DNA of 64,000 nucleotides from Parelaphostrongylus tenuis (GCA_019055375.1 JAHQIW010005383.1:1-64000), one strand, 5' to 3'. Shown: positions 12,555-24,200, numbered from the stretch's first letter. Made by a program: numbers and translations. The notes: a model not told the origin generated them from the letters alone.

Positions 12555-12740
12555 TATTTAGTTATAGCATAATGATACTTCTAAAAAATTTTATTCATTA
12601 TTATAATATTATTCTGACACTGAATGCCATTTTTGCGTCTTCGCTTTCTCGAGAACCTTGAAATGTTAAATTCACAAAGTTAATAGAAATGCTTATTAAA
12701 CCGTTTTTTTTTGGGTTATTATGCTACTAATACACTTAGT

Positions 12741-13160
12741 AATGTAGAGTGATATGCGAAACTTCCGCTTCAAACGGGACTAGAACCCGCACCTCATTCT
12801 ATTCGGGAGCGTGTGCTCTAATCCGTTACACTACTAACGCCTATTTTGCACACCACTCTTTCTACGCTACAGCGCAACTATTCAAATAAGAATCTTCATT
12901 TGACCGATTTTTCGATGTTATAATGTTACTAATACCCATATATATACCCAGTAATATAGAGTAATATAGATAATATGCCCAGTAATGTAGAGTGATGTAC
13001 GAAGCCTTCGCGAAAAAATAGATGCGCTTTAGCTTAGAAGGAGTGGTGTGTAAAATGGTCGTCAGTGGTGTAACGGATAGAGAACGAGCTTTCGGATAGA
13101 ATGAGATGTGGGTTCGAGTCCCGTCTGAAGCGAACATTCTGCACATTACTCTACATTACT
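12741..13160. repeat. Inverted pair of a second tRNA-like repeat
   Basis: Copy one (12741-12872, minus) and copy two (13036-13160, plus) share GTAACGGAT, a B-box-like GGTTCGAGTCCC and flanks GTAGAGTGAT.../AGGAGTGGTGTG. The tRNA-like cores are about 12766-12842 and 13058-13132. As RNA the whole would form a long hairpin. The elements differ from the main SINE. Confidence 0.7.
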
Positions 13161-13723
13161 ATGCATACTTACAAATATTTTCTATGTGCTCATTCGATCA
13201 CTTCCATAACTCAAGCGGAAAAGTTGATATATAAATTTTGGGTCGCTTCTTAAACACCTTCTCAGAACACGAGATGACACTGTTCACCTAAAAAGTGCTC
13301 AGACGAAGCTCTTCACACTTTTAAATATGCTCTTGAGCCTTGGAATTTGATCTTTTGATGAGTGCGAGTGAATGGATTCTCTCTATAATCCTTAAATAGC
13401 CGTACTTTATGTGCATTCTATAAATCATTGTCTTACCCAATATTCCCATCACCCAGTCAACAGTCTTTATGGGTTCAAGGGAACTTCTACCAAGCAAATC
13501 TAGCATTAGTTTAGCATCCCGAGCATAGGAGGCTCGCTCGCTCGAGCATACACGAAATCGAACCTATACCTCTACTGGATGGTGATGAACGGCACTTTTG
13601 ACCTCTACGCCACCCAAATCTCTGATAGTAGTCTACAAAGCAAATTTTTGCGCTTTGCTATTAATACGAAAAATAATGTTATTTGCTTTTTGCTGAGAAG
13701 ATGTGTAACAAGAAGACTGTCAG

Positions 13724-13893
13724 ATAGCCTTCATCAATCACCCGTTGTTTCAACGAAAACCAATCACTGTAGATCAAGTTCCAGGCTGTGATATTACAAA
13801 TCCAAGCCCTTATTTGGCTGGTATTCATGCCGAATTGATTAGAATGGTTGTAAGGGATACCGTAAGGTATTTGATCAAACCAACTCAAGACAG
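13724..13893 (+). CDS. Exon of unidentified plus-strand gene (exon ii)
   Basis: Acceptor GACTGTCAG, donor GGTATGT. It encodes IAFINHPLFQRKPITVDQVP, then GCDITNPSPYLAGIHAELIR and MVVRDTVRYLIKPTQD, plus two bases of a split arginine codon. Exons i and ii together give a helix, a loop with VDQVPG, then LAGIHAELIRMVVRD. That pattern loosely resembles DDT domains of chromatin-remodelling proteins, but I would not name it without a profile search. Confidence 0.7.
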
Positions 13894-13979
13894 GTATGTT
13901 AGTAAGAGAAACAAAATTAATTCTCATTGCTGATGGCGTATTTAAGTACTGTCAGAACGACAGTAGGCATTCTTGTGCT

Positions 13980-15560
13980 TAATAAGTACTTTTCCCTTAT
14001 CCACCCTGCGTTCCAACATTCGGGAAAAACCAATTTTTCGGTCGTTCTATAAGTTTGAATAGTCATTCGACAGCTTAATTTACGAGAATTCAAAAATATA
14101 CTTTATTTATGGGGCGACTTCTTCAACAAGCTGTAGCAGCAAAGACGATATAATGTTCCATATTCAAACATCTGCCAATGAACAAAGCTTTTCTTTTAGA
14201 CTTTTAGTTTTCATTAGATAGCTGAATTTTGGCGATTCCAATAATGCGTGTGTTTTGAAAAAAGTTTGTAGCGCATTGTACAAAGAAGAAGATTGGGTTA
14301 CGCATATCTGGCACCAGCGAAGCGTGGGACTTAGTGCCGATGTTGCGAATGCAATGCACTTACAGGCAAACCGCGATGGATTGGTGTCAGTGTCGCGCTG
14401 CGCGAAACTTAACATTCTATCGGCTGCTACAACGCATTAAAAAATCCTTCTCAAAGTCCAAGTAAATCTTCGAAATAGTCGAAATTAGAGTTACCGAATG
14501 GTCACTGCAAGTTGAAGGAAAAGCTTTGTTCAACGAAAATTGCTCAAATGAGGAGCATAATTTTTTTTGCTGTCAAAGGACAATAATGAAGTGATTTCAA
14601 AATCATAATACACCACTGAAATTTTTGAAATTTGAGCTATAAGATGAATGTTGCTACTCAGAATGAAGACAAAACCGCGTTTTTCTCATAAAGTTGACAT
14701 AGGTGCGCATGAAAAAATTGATCGTAATTTGCGGATACTCCATCCTGTTTGGCTCTCACATCATAACAAAAAGTTTTTTAAATTCGAATACAATGCTGGA
14801 GCTGCTAAGATTTAAACTACCGAATGTTTACTAAAATCTAGGTAGAAAAGTTTTCTTTTTTAAAAAATGTTTTAAGGAACAAAATTTATTTTTACTGTTA
14901 GAGTGCAACAAGAAGGCCATTGTAGGAAGAAGTATATTTTCAAAATTTTCGAGATTTATGCTGTCAGGTACCAATCAAACTCGAAAGAGACCAAAAAATA
15001 CGTTTTTTCCGGGGTCTGGAAGTGGGGATAGATGACGGAAATGATCCGATAATTTTTGTTAGCGAAACTTCTCTTGCTCAGTCGTTGATTTGTTTCCACC
15101 ACATCACAGTGCTGACTTCTTTCAAAAAGTTTGTTCAGAAGGGCAAAAGTGTTTGTAAACGGTAAACCGGTATCAAGAAGAAGAGGGAAAAATCTTGCCT
15201 CCGGTGACCTAATAACGGTGTCAACCAGTGAGAGATAATTTTTTTCTTCTAATTTCTTTTAATTCCATATTGTTCGTTTGCGTTTTACTTTTAAGCCTCT
15301 TCAAAAGAAAATGATTGTATTAGTTTAAAATCAGATTTTATCAAGACGGAAAAATTTCTGAGTTTATTTTACTGAGAATAGGTATGTGAGCTTCGTGATC
15401 ACAGCGCTTGGAAAGTTTTTAGATTCTCTCGATGTGAGATTTCACTTTCATGATCGACAAAGTGAAATTGTTTGTGTGGCTCCTCCGTCTGTGCCACAAT
15501 CGAGACGTTAGTTTTGCTGCTAGTATTACGTTTTATCACTGAGATATGTATTTAAATTCC
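13980..15560. other. Old repeat-rich AT sequence between exons ii and iii
   Basis: Contains repeated words such as TTGAAATTTGAGCTAT and GCGTTTTTCTCATAAAGTTG, typical of the old interspersed repeats also seen at 22-23 and 40 kb. No exon signals. Confidence 0.35.
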
Positions 15561-15569
15561 TATTTGCAG

Positions 15570-15586
15570 GATTACCGGACCAGCAG
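15570..15586 (+). CDS. 17-nt microexon of the unidentified plus-strand gene (exon iii)
   Basis: Acceptor TATTTGCAG, donor GGTACAA. Read after the two bases left by exon ii it gives R-I-T-G-P-A plus one base, and that base joins TG of exon iv as valine. The phase match on both sides is the support. A 17-nt exon is unusual, so chance is not excluded. Confidence 0.5.
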
Positions 15587-15931
15587 GTACAAATGGAATT
15601 GTTAAGATACCCGTTTTAGTTTGTTTGCTCATTATCTTTAAACAAGACTTCACCTAATGTAATAGCCAAAACAGCCTAATGCTTTATGATGAGATGAAGA
15701 ATTAGACTGAAGTTTTTACCGAATCAAAAATAAAATAGCACCACTTCTATGTCTCTATAAACGTGTCGTTGGGATTTGAGAGTATTGTGTAATAAATATG
15801 CACCTGGTATGTTGCTTAGTATGCAAAACAATCAATTTCGGCGGTACCTGAACCCGCTTTTCACCCATATCAATCACTGCGATTGTTTATATCAAATAAA
15901 AAAAAAGTATCAGCAAAGCAGTAGAATCGAT

Positions 15932-15995
15932 GGTATGATGGTAGCAGGTACCTCTGGCAAGGGTGAGGGAGCGGGTTCAAATCGCGCTTGATGCC
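15932..15995 (+). repeat. tRNA-like fragment
   Basis: GGTAT at the start pairs with ATGCC at the end, and GCGGGTTCAAATC is B-box-like. At 64 nt it is too short for a full tRNA and it lacks a clear anticodon arm. A partial inverted copy lies at 15838-15880. Probably a repeat remnant. Confidence 0.35.
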
Positions 15996-16937
15996 GAGTT
16001 TACGTAAATCACTCAACATTCTTAGATATATATCGAGAATACTATAGAACTGCTTAATAGCAATGGATTGCAAAACATTGCACGTTACTTGTTCTTATTA
16101 CCTTACGCGTGCAGTTTAATATGTTCGTCGTCAATTCGGTTATATATAGAGGATGCACTCCTTCACATGGGGTTGAATGAAACGAAAGGCTCTATGCTAC
16201 TGATGAACGCCATGAGTGACCTCACAAAACTCTTAAAATGTCTTATTAGAATTTTTCATTACATACTAATTTGTCGTCGCACGATGGATTGAACTAACTC
16301 GTTGAATGCAGTGATAACGACATGTTTTATTGTAGCGTGAAGTGCATATTCGAGATAGCTTTAGGTAGACCGACAAGGACAAGGCGACCCTTCGCCGCTT
16401 AGTCAGCTTGAAGCCCATCTAACGTGCTGTATATGCTTGAAAGTACTCTTAAGACCGATCAAGTACGTCTTATTTCTGAGTGCTGGTTAATCCTATTCTG
16501 TCATCATATAAAAAAAGGCCTACACACGATTGACTCGGATCAGTTGGTCATGAAAGAGGAGTAGAAGTTGAAAAGTTAGCTGAACGAAAATTTCAATACT
16601 AAGTCCGCGTAATGTGGTAAAATTGAGAAAACGTGTGTTATCACAAGAGTGTTGCGATACGTGCAAAATTTTGGGCCTGACGTGGCTTCGAACCCTACAT
16701 TTGTCATTTCTGAGAGTGCCGTGAAAAGCTTGATAAGCCCTTGAAAAGAAAGGTCGTAGATTGAAAGCCACTTTAAGTTGCAGGCTTTGCTCGTCTCTGA
16801 ACACTCTTATGATTTCAATCTGACTCGTATGCCATTGGTGAGAAAAATTAAGTAAACAATAAGGCTGAATATTGTGAAATATTCATTGCTCATGATTATA
16901 TTCATAGTGTTGCGTCTGTGAATATTTCCTATTACAG

Positions 16938-17016
16938 TGTTGATCCATGCAATCATAAATACTGCTATTCGTGCGCGTTATTATGGCTTAGGCAGTCCTT
17001 ATGAAATTGTCCTCAG
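16938..17016 (+). CDS. Exon of unidentified plus-strand gene (exon iv)
   Basis: Acceptor TATTACAG, donor AGGTATTT. It encodes LIHAIINTAIRARYYGLGSP and then YEIVL, ending with two bases of a split codon. The preceding codon is completed across the junction with exon iii. I see no convincing next exon downstream. Confidence 0.62.
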
Positions 17017-17318
17017 GTATTTGAAGCCGCCTTTTTTCCAGTTCATTGCTTCATATATCATGAAACTCTATAGATTTGTATTTCACATTTACCTTACCCT
17101 TCATACGTTTCTTGTTAGTATACTCATTTTTTTGTTTTTACATATTTCAACTGGCTGCACCAAAACCATCTAATGGGACATGTGAAGAGTTCGTATTGTT
17201 CCGGATTTAATACGATTACTGCAAGAATAGTGCATCATTTTGATATCGCACAACTGCATATCTTCTTACGGGCATTTTGGCATATAACTTGCTTGTACTT
17301 GTTATATGTGAAATTGTC

Positions 17319-17396
17319 TTGGGAAGAAATTCGTTTGCTACTCATGCAAAAATTTGCTTAAATTTGCGTCTGGTTAGCAAACGAATTTCTTTCCAA
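17319..17396. repeat. 22-nt-arm hairpin
   Basis: TTGGGAAGAAATTCGTTTGC (arm from 17319) pairs with the arm ending at 17396 over 22 nt with one mismatch and a 34-nt loop. It could be a decayed miniature transposon end pair or a small-RNA hairpin. Confidence 0.6.
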
Positions 17397-17689
17397 AATA
17401 CCTCTATCTCAAGGCAAGTATAGGCATGTTTAGTATCTAAATGTTTTCATGGAATTTCAAATTTGAGCATCGCTAAAGTCATGCAATTTTATTGCAAAAA
17501 TAATAACAAAAGCCAAAACTGCACGAACTTTTTTACTCAATCTGCAGATATAGAAAACAAATCAACAGCATTTGTAACCTAGAACTAGTAAGCTTCTGTA
17601 CCACTTTCAAGCAGCTTGAAAAACTGTTCAACATATTGTCGTTCATAACCTACTGCTAACCATTTTGTTCTCTATGTTCTTAATAGTTC

Positions 17690-17960
17690 TTATGTGGCTT
17701 GTATATCTTACACGATCCACTATCACATTCTACAATGCGGATAGCAGTACCTCTAGCATACGCTTCCTTGTTCGTCTTCTTCTTCAAAGCCGAAGAAAAC
17801 CGGGTCAAGCAGATCACCTTGCAATCTTGAGAACGGTCTTCCTGTGTTTTTCCTTCTATGGGACTTTCAATGTTAACCACCAGAGGGTTGGGAGGGTGGT
17901 GGGATCAACGCCGCTCAGCGTCGTGACGGGCATCACAACCAACGGGCCGCACCTTCCCCT
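17690..17960 (-). other. Relative of the 4.3-kb coding-like repeat
   Basis: The minus strand holds GGTTGTGATGCCCGTCACGA and, further on, a lysine-rich frame (FSSALKKKTNKEAYARG) matching the order of features at 4290-4526. The long plus-strand open frame over this stretch is taken to be its antisense shadow. Confidence 0.3.
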
Positions 17961-18241
17961 CTTCCTCCTTAATTCTGTCACATTTAACAAAATGGTAAAT
18001 AAATGTTTTCAGTGTCGTGCCACCATTCAGCGCATCAGGCTGGACCGGGTACTCAATAGTATCGTGGAGACGTTTCTACACATGAGGCCTGGTTCGTTTT
18101 TGAAAACTACTTCAACTTCGGTAATTGAAAACATTTTACTAATCCGTCTTCACAAAGTGGGTTTTCACTGTACGGATCTCAGTACTTCTAGCATTTAATT
18201 TGTTATTTTTTCGTCTTATTCTTAGTTGTCGTAAACACTAG

Positions 18242-18400
18242 TTGAGCACCTCTGCTTGCAATCTCGATGATAGCGTGGCTGAGGCGTGCCAAAAGGCGCT
18301 CGTTGCCGACCGCCGGACAGTGTCGAAAAGAGATGTGGCCTCCCGCGCTCCGCGACAACCATCAAAATCACCAGTATTGATGGAGGCTATTTTTTTTCTG
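18242..18400 (+). other. Coding-like segment of unknown origin
   Basis: Follows ACACTAG and reads STSACNLDDSVAEACQKALV, then ADRRTVSKRDVASRAPRQPS, in a locally GC-rich stretch. A donor-like CCA|GTATTG follows. It does not join exon iv in phase. Could be an exon or a transposon fragment. Confidence 0.25.
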
Positions 18401-18714
18401 AATCAATGTGTGTACGCATGTTAGTCAGCACATGCTTGTGGCTAACTTTATTTATGAAGTACCACTAATTGTATTTACTTGAGCAAATAACGAGGATCTC
18501 TAAAAAATCAAAAGGCACTCCTGGGCGCAGCCATAATCGCAGCAAAAGTCTGCGACGGCACTACCATGCTCAACACACATTAATTAAACAGACTGACACT
18601 CTTTAGAGAATTTCTTCGATAAATATGTTGCATACACTACATGATCGGCAAATTAGAGCCTTCATAAAGTTTACTGATTTGCTTACTGTGAGGATTTTGT
18701 GTGACCTCAACACG

Positions 18715-18880
18715 TTCAGAGTTACGCCGCAGTTGGGAGGAGATTGCGCTGATCGAAGAAGCACTAGAACGAAATCTTGAAGAATATTAGCGTCTCTTCT
18801 AGGAACAGTCAGCAGCTATCGTATCCCGAATCCACTTTGATGATCTACCACACGAGCGAGTCGTAGCGTTCACAACTTGA
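18715..18880 (+). pseudogene. Coding-like segment, copy 2 (broken)
   Basis: Reads SELRRSWEEIALIEEALERN and then LEEY before two stops. It resembles 3960-4175 in both DNA and peptide, and both copies are followed by a TTGAGCAA tract. Probably a relic of an unidentified repeat. Confidence 0.35.
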
Positions 18881-19260
18881 GCAATAAATAATAAAACAAA
18901 CTAATAAATCAAATAAAGGCATCACAGTTTACAACGGCCACTAACCGAAAATCCTAATCCTTCTCGACAATGCTCAATACATGCTTATCAACAAAGCGGA
19001 GTGCTGTACAAAACATGCCCATTGTTGTTTACCTAACTACTTCGTCCGTGTCGTGCAGCTTTTTGAGGACTTTTATGAAAGCTCCAACATAATTTCACAT
19101 ATAAGCAATGTGATCGATATTGTGATATTCTTGCATTGGTTTGTATTAGATCAAATCGCAAAGTTTCGAATCAAGAACGTTTTCACACACTGTTCCCAAT
19201 AGTTTGGGGAACTGGTTGGCAGCATATTTTGATTCTACCTACTATCAGTTACCTGGGTTT

Positions 19261-19900
19261 ATCAATATAATGGTAATGAGTATATCCCGCATATTGTATA
19301 TCGGATTGAAGTAATTGAAATAGACCTAGCTCAACATATTATCATAATATTCAGCTTTATCTTTTTTTGAGCTAGGTCTATTTCAATTACTTTTTTGAGC
19401 TAGGCCTATTTCAATTACTTCATTCCGATATACAATATGCGGGATATACTCATTACCATTATATTGATAAAGCTGAATATTATGATAATATGTTTAGAGA
19501 CTGTGAGGTCTGGTGCGATAACTATGCAGAACCATACAGAGCTGTTCGGCCTTTTCATGCTTAGAGGTGCTACGATGCTTGTCGGTCATGCAAATCTTTT
19601 GCGCTGGGAGATATCCTTATATATAAAGCCTAGATGCCGAATAACAATTTATCGCCATTCGGGCTATAAAATCTCCCGACATTATAGTGACAACGGTCGA
19701 ACTCATGGTTAGCAAAGTGAACCATACCTCTTCATTCGGCTCTTCGACAGAACTGAAAGACACCGAACGGCTGATGAGCAAAAGGCGAAACATGACTGTC
19801 TAGTACTGTGTAAGAGCCATACCAGACATCATGAATGCTCAGAACATGTTATCATTATATCGGATTATTATTGTTTTTTTTTTGAGCTAGGTCTATTAAA
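19261..19900 (+). mobile_element. Palindrome-headed hammerhead element (family A relative)
   Basis: A 75-bp inverted repeat (19261-19335 with 19396-19470) opens the element. The string TGAGCTAGGTCTATT occurs at about 19369, at 19397 (one change) and again near 19881, flanking a roughly 480-bp unit that carries the ribozyme at 19760-19811. The tail ACCAGACATCATGA matches the family A tail. No open frame of note. Confidence 0.65.
19760..19811 (+). ncRNA. Hammerhead ribozyme, diverged family A relative
   Basis: Core CTGATGA at 19771-19777, short helix II GC/GC, GAA, helix III ACA/TGU with loop TGAC, predicted cleavage after C19800. Helix I (19760-19770 with 19801-19811) has eight pairs and three mismatches, so activity is doubtful. 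Confidence 0.55.
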
Positions 19901-20639
19901 GTAGTCAAATGTAGAGATTAAGCCAGAGTTTTATCACCATTCCTTGCTTATATTCCGTGAGACACAATGTGAATGAGATTATGCACACCGATAAATTTTA
20001 TTCTAATTGACTTCATAATGGAGAGTGTTAGGCTGAACGTTTCAAAGTTTTCTTACAACTCAGGACTCATTACTTAGCACATTTCATAAAAGAAAATCAT
20101 AAGAAGTTGCACAGTGATCTCAGGTTGCTAATGTAGAAGATTACATAATAAAGAAGAAGCAAAGAGGTTGTTACTACGCGCAGTGGTCTCCTCGAGACCA
20201 GTAACTTCAAAGTTTGTATACTCACGTGGTATCTAAGTGATCAACTGCTATGAATTTGAAGATACAACAGAATGATTGTTCATCTCGATACATGATACCA
20301 ATGCACCTTACACTTAGCCTGTCTCTGAACACCTTTATTATAATGTGTCTCAGCATCATTCACTTTCGATAAAGTAACTGTAAAAGATTATCTGTCGATA
20401 TCCAATCTAGAGACGTTCATCGAGTACACTGAACAGCTGAGAATACTCCAAGAGTTTCGTAAATGTCAAATTCAACAAAGTTGTCTCAATTACTAAGGTA
20501 AAATCTTTATTAATTGCTCAGCCGATTTGTCTCCTCATTAGGATGACGGTTTTACTCACATGCCCAGAGATCATGCACCTCCACATATTCGATGCTCATA
20601 TAGTCCCTCCTTCCCAAAATTTTTTGATAAAACTTCTTG

Positions 20640-20991
20640 TATCAAAAGATCGACTGTTTTTGAAACCCCCAAAAAAACATTCAATATAATTCCAAAAAAA
20701 GAATGATTTAAGCTCAAAAAAGGGGGTTGGTAAGCCCAGGGTCATACACCGGTGTTTCGGAGGTTCGTCCTCCTCATCAGTGACCCCCGCCCCACATTCA
20801 GCCCTGCATTGAAGCAAGGAGGGTGGCGTATGTGGTGATGGCACAGTGCACTATGACACTGTACCATCACCACCTCTCAGTCGATAGATTTTTGCTGTTA
20901 GATCAAAACTATATCAAAAGATCGACTGTTTTTGAAACCCCCAAAAAAACATTCAATATAATTCCAAAAAAAGAATGATTTAAGCTCAAAA
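20640..20991 (-). mobile_element. Retrozyme-like unit: 272-bp period with 80-bp direct repeats
   Basis: The 80-bp sequence beginning TATCAAAAGATCGACTG is present at 20640-20719 and 20912-20991, giving a period of 272 bp. The single-copy part between the repeats carries a complete hammerhead on the minus strand. The layout matches 1.3 copies of a 272-nt circular or tandem RNA reinserted into DNA. No coding capacity. Confidence 0.7.
20739..20786 (-). ncRNA. Hammerhead ribozyme, type I, family B (complete)
   Basis: Read on the minus strand: helix I GGGTCA/TGACCC (20781-20786 with 20739-20744) is perfect. Core CTGATGA, helix II GGAGG/CCTCC (20769-20773 with 20759-20763) closes an ACGAA loop, then GAA, helix III ACA/TGT around CCGG, and GUA as the cleavage triplet (A is the complement of 20745). 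Every required base is present and all three helices pair. Confidence 0.9.
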
Positions 20992-21310
20992 TAGTATACG
21001 ATGATCTTTCAAACTGTTACTAAACATGTTTATGTTATTCTATATATATTCATTCATATTTCAGTCATAATCATCAACAACAACTCATCTTCATACATGT
21101 TGTTATACAGGAATGTTATAATGCTACTCATGAATTTTGTGATCTCAAACGTTTCAGACATAAATAAACTATTTGGGAAGTATTGTATTTTTAATGGGTC
21201 AAGTTACTGTATGATTGCTGTTATATGTTATATGTATATATGACATACGTATCTGTGGCACATGTTTGTGCATGCATGCAAGTATATATAAAGATATATA
21301 TATAAATGTT

Positions 21311-21626
21311 GAGCGCATGTGGCGCAGTGGTCAGAGGTGTTCGGCTCGCACACGAGGTCACTGGTTCGATCTCGCGCTCATTTCTCACCAGGCCATCTAT
21401 CCCTCCGGGGTCGGTAAATTGATACCAGACAGGTCTCAGACTTGTCTGGGAGGATAAGCAGCACTGACTCGGTTCAGCGGGAGGCCACCGCGAGTCATTG
21501 TAAAGGCCAGATATGCATTCAATCACCTCAAAGGAAGTTAAAAATTGAAGTCGAATGCATGGCGGATCCCTCAGGGAATGATCAACGCCAAGAGCTCTAT
21601 CCTTTATCCTTCATCCTTTATATGTA
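21311..21626 (+). repeat. tRNA-derived SINE, copy 1 (most complete)
   Basis: The head 21311-21380 folds like a tRNA: GAGCGC pairs with GCGCTC, TGGCGCAGTGGTC is an A box and GGTTCGATCTC a B box. The body follows (CAGACTTGTCTGGGAGGATA...), ending near TTTATCCTTCATCCTTTATA. Other copies are at 33.6, 37.5 and 47.7 kb in reverse orientation. Confidence 0.85.
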
Positions 21627-21629
21627 AAT

Positions 21630-24200
21630 GTTATATGTTTGTACCTTATACGTATGTTGGTTGTTGAATAAACAAGGAGAATAGATCCAAGCAATCCACA
21701 GGGATCCACACAATTTTTGAAGGTCAAAGAGAATTTGAAATAACTAGGCGTTGTTTCTACTGAAAGTACGTCTATAGAAATCTCTCTAAAGATAAACTAC
21801 CTTTTCTAGCAATAAACTTTACATGAAATGAAAGTTTACTGCTAGGAACGACAGTAAAAAATTTCATTGTGAAGTTGAAGCAGTTCCTCGAGAAGGCTTA
21901 ACGTCAATCTTCTCCTTTAGTAAAATGTAGTGTTGAAGTTCTTTCAGGAGCCAGGCTTGCTATCAAAGCGGCCTTTTTCAGGTTATCGACTGACAAAAAA
22001 ATCAATAACTCAGGAAAAAAGGTATATGGTATCACAAAAAATGTTTTTCCTTGTGGAAAGCGGTTTTTTCCTTGAAACATAGAAGATTTCATGTGCATTA
22101 TCTTTGCTATAAACTCTTTCTAGGAGCCCTTCCTATAACGTTTCTTTATTCTGCATCACAATTTTTATTCTGTGTCGATTGTTATGTTGACACCAAAATT
22201 TTAATTTGTAATGCCATGAAATACCTTGTAAAGTTGATAAAAAACTAACTTTAACTCTAAAAGTGCCCTTTTTGTTGTATAATGGGCTATAAAAGTCTTT
22301 TGACAAAGCTAACACAGTGGGAGACAGAGAAGCATGGGTAAAAAAGAAAGAAACGGAGTTATATCACAAGTGGAAATAAGTTCTCTTTCACAATAATTGC
22401 TCTTCCCATTGAAAACTTTAACGATTTTTCGATACATGGGCATTTCCTCAAAAATATAAATCTTGTATCGAAGTATCGCCTGTTATATTTCATCAGTTCA
22501 TCACCATATATCCACTCACTACCTCAGATTACCAAAATATCTACCATATTGCCACTGCAAAGCGCGATGGTACGGATTCGGCACCGCCGCGCCTCCCCTC
22601 CGCACACGTGGCGTGCGTCAAGGGTAGAAATCGACCCTTGCAACGTGTTAAGCCCTAAGGTACGGCTATAGAAATCGATGCGCCGCAGAGGAAATTGCGT
22701 GATCTTCGTTGTTCGGTTGCGAATTTCTTTTTCTTTTGACGGAGGTTTTTAGAATTTTTTTGTATTACTTTGGATGAACAAGGTTTTCTTTACTCGCTCG
22801 TATGCTTCTGATTTAATTATACAGGTCTCCTGCATAGAAAAACTCTCGTCCACTACTCAGTCATACTGAATTGAGCATTTATTCAGTTGTATTGCATTGT
22901 ACAAAGGGGATTACAAAGAGAATCTCTGGTAATTTTCAACAGCTTGAGAATCGAGAATCTGAAGGATGTGCTTTGTTTTTTAAATAGTTTTCATTTTATA
23001 CTGTAAGGGTAAAGTAAAGTTTTCTTTCACACTCCACTATATCTCGCTAAGGAGAGGTTACTAAGAAGTCTTTCCTATCTGAGCATATCATCGAAATTAC
23101 TAAGATTCGTGCTATCGAGTGGGTGTGAAAGATTGAGAGAGAAAAGCCGTGTCTAGCGAAGAATACTCAGATATGCAACACAGTTTTATTCTTACTGCTA
23201 CAGCTCGCAGAGAGACTTTTTCCAAAAAAAGCAAACTATTAAAATCCTCGAAATTGAGCCAATGTTGCAATATCCATTCACATACCGGTGCAAGACATAC
23301 GCGCCTTACGCGAAATTTATGGAAAACATACCCGCCGCAGGTGAAATTCAGTCTCAATTCCAGTGCTGCAACGCTATAAAGACTTTTCTTAAAAAGTGAA
23401 ACACTATGAAATTCGTCGAAATTTCTGCTATCGAAATACTGCTAAACATTTTGAAGAAAAGCTCTGATTATCGAAAGGTGCTTGAGCGTTGTAAACCATT
23501 TTCTTTTCACTGTTACAGCTCAAAATAGAGATCTTCCAAAAAGTAAAATGCACTTCTTAATTTTTCGAGATTCGAGCTATCGAATAACTACTACATGCCT
23601 AGAAAGAGCCGAAACATACGTTTTTTTTTTCTTACTCTGGGTGCTAATAGGGGAAGCATCGCATCATACGCAATGACGAACGCGCGCTCTTCGTACACTT
23701 ACTCAGCGCTACATAATAAAGTTACCTCCTGATAGACCTCTATTTGAGAAGTCAATGCGCTAGCTGTTCTCAGTATAGACCCTTTCACAGCTGCATCAAC
23801 AACTTTTCTATGCCTGAAGTGCCAGAGAAAATGAGCTTAGACTGTGATCCTTATGTTGACGTCAACCACTATGTCCCCTCCTACCACAACGCTTCCCTAT
23901 GTCCTCTTCATTCATCACCCTTCCCTATGTAAGTCAGTATATTATGCTTTTCTGATCGTCCTTTCTTCTTTTCATTCTTTGCTTTCTGCTTCATAAAGTA
24001 AAAAATCATTGATCTTTTAACCGGCACAAACTTCTCACTAGATGATGACGTCAGCAATGGAACTTCGAATACATGGGACCTTAATCTATTGTTGGTAGGT
24101 GACAGTTCTGAAGTATATAATTATCATTTCAGAAGTGAATAGTCACAGTTTTGAAAATACATGAATACGATTTTTTAGTGGTATTACTTAAACAAGTTTG
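21630..24200. other. No gene; old interspersed repeats
   Basis: Words such as ACTGCTACAGCTCG and CTCGAAATTGAGC recur within this stretch and at 31-32, 38-39 and 40 kb. A GC-rich patch lies at 22560-22690. Confidence 0.35.

Noticed and set aside
17665..18198. 177-codon plus-strand open frame, the longest in the window
   Set aside because: Leucine/phenylalanine-rich text looks like the antisense of a lysine-rich frame. No splice sites or domain support it, and the minus strand matches the 4.3-kb repeat.
20596..20844. 82-codon minus-strand open frame
   Set aside because: It runs across the family B ribozyme and its repeat; structure of the RNA explains the sequence better.
21311..21380. Working tRNA gene
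   Set aside because: It is followed by a SINE body that recurs elsewhere, and the anticodon arm is irregular; treated as a SINE head.
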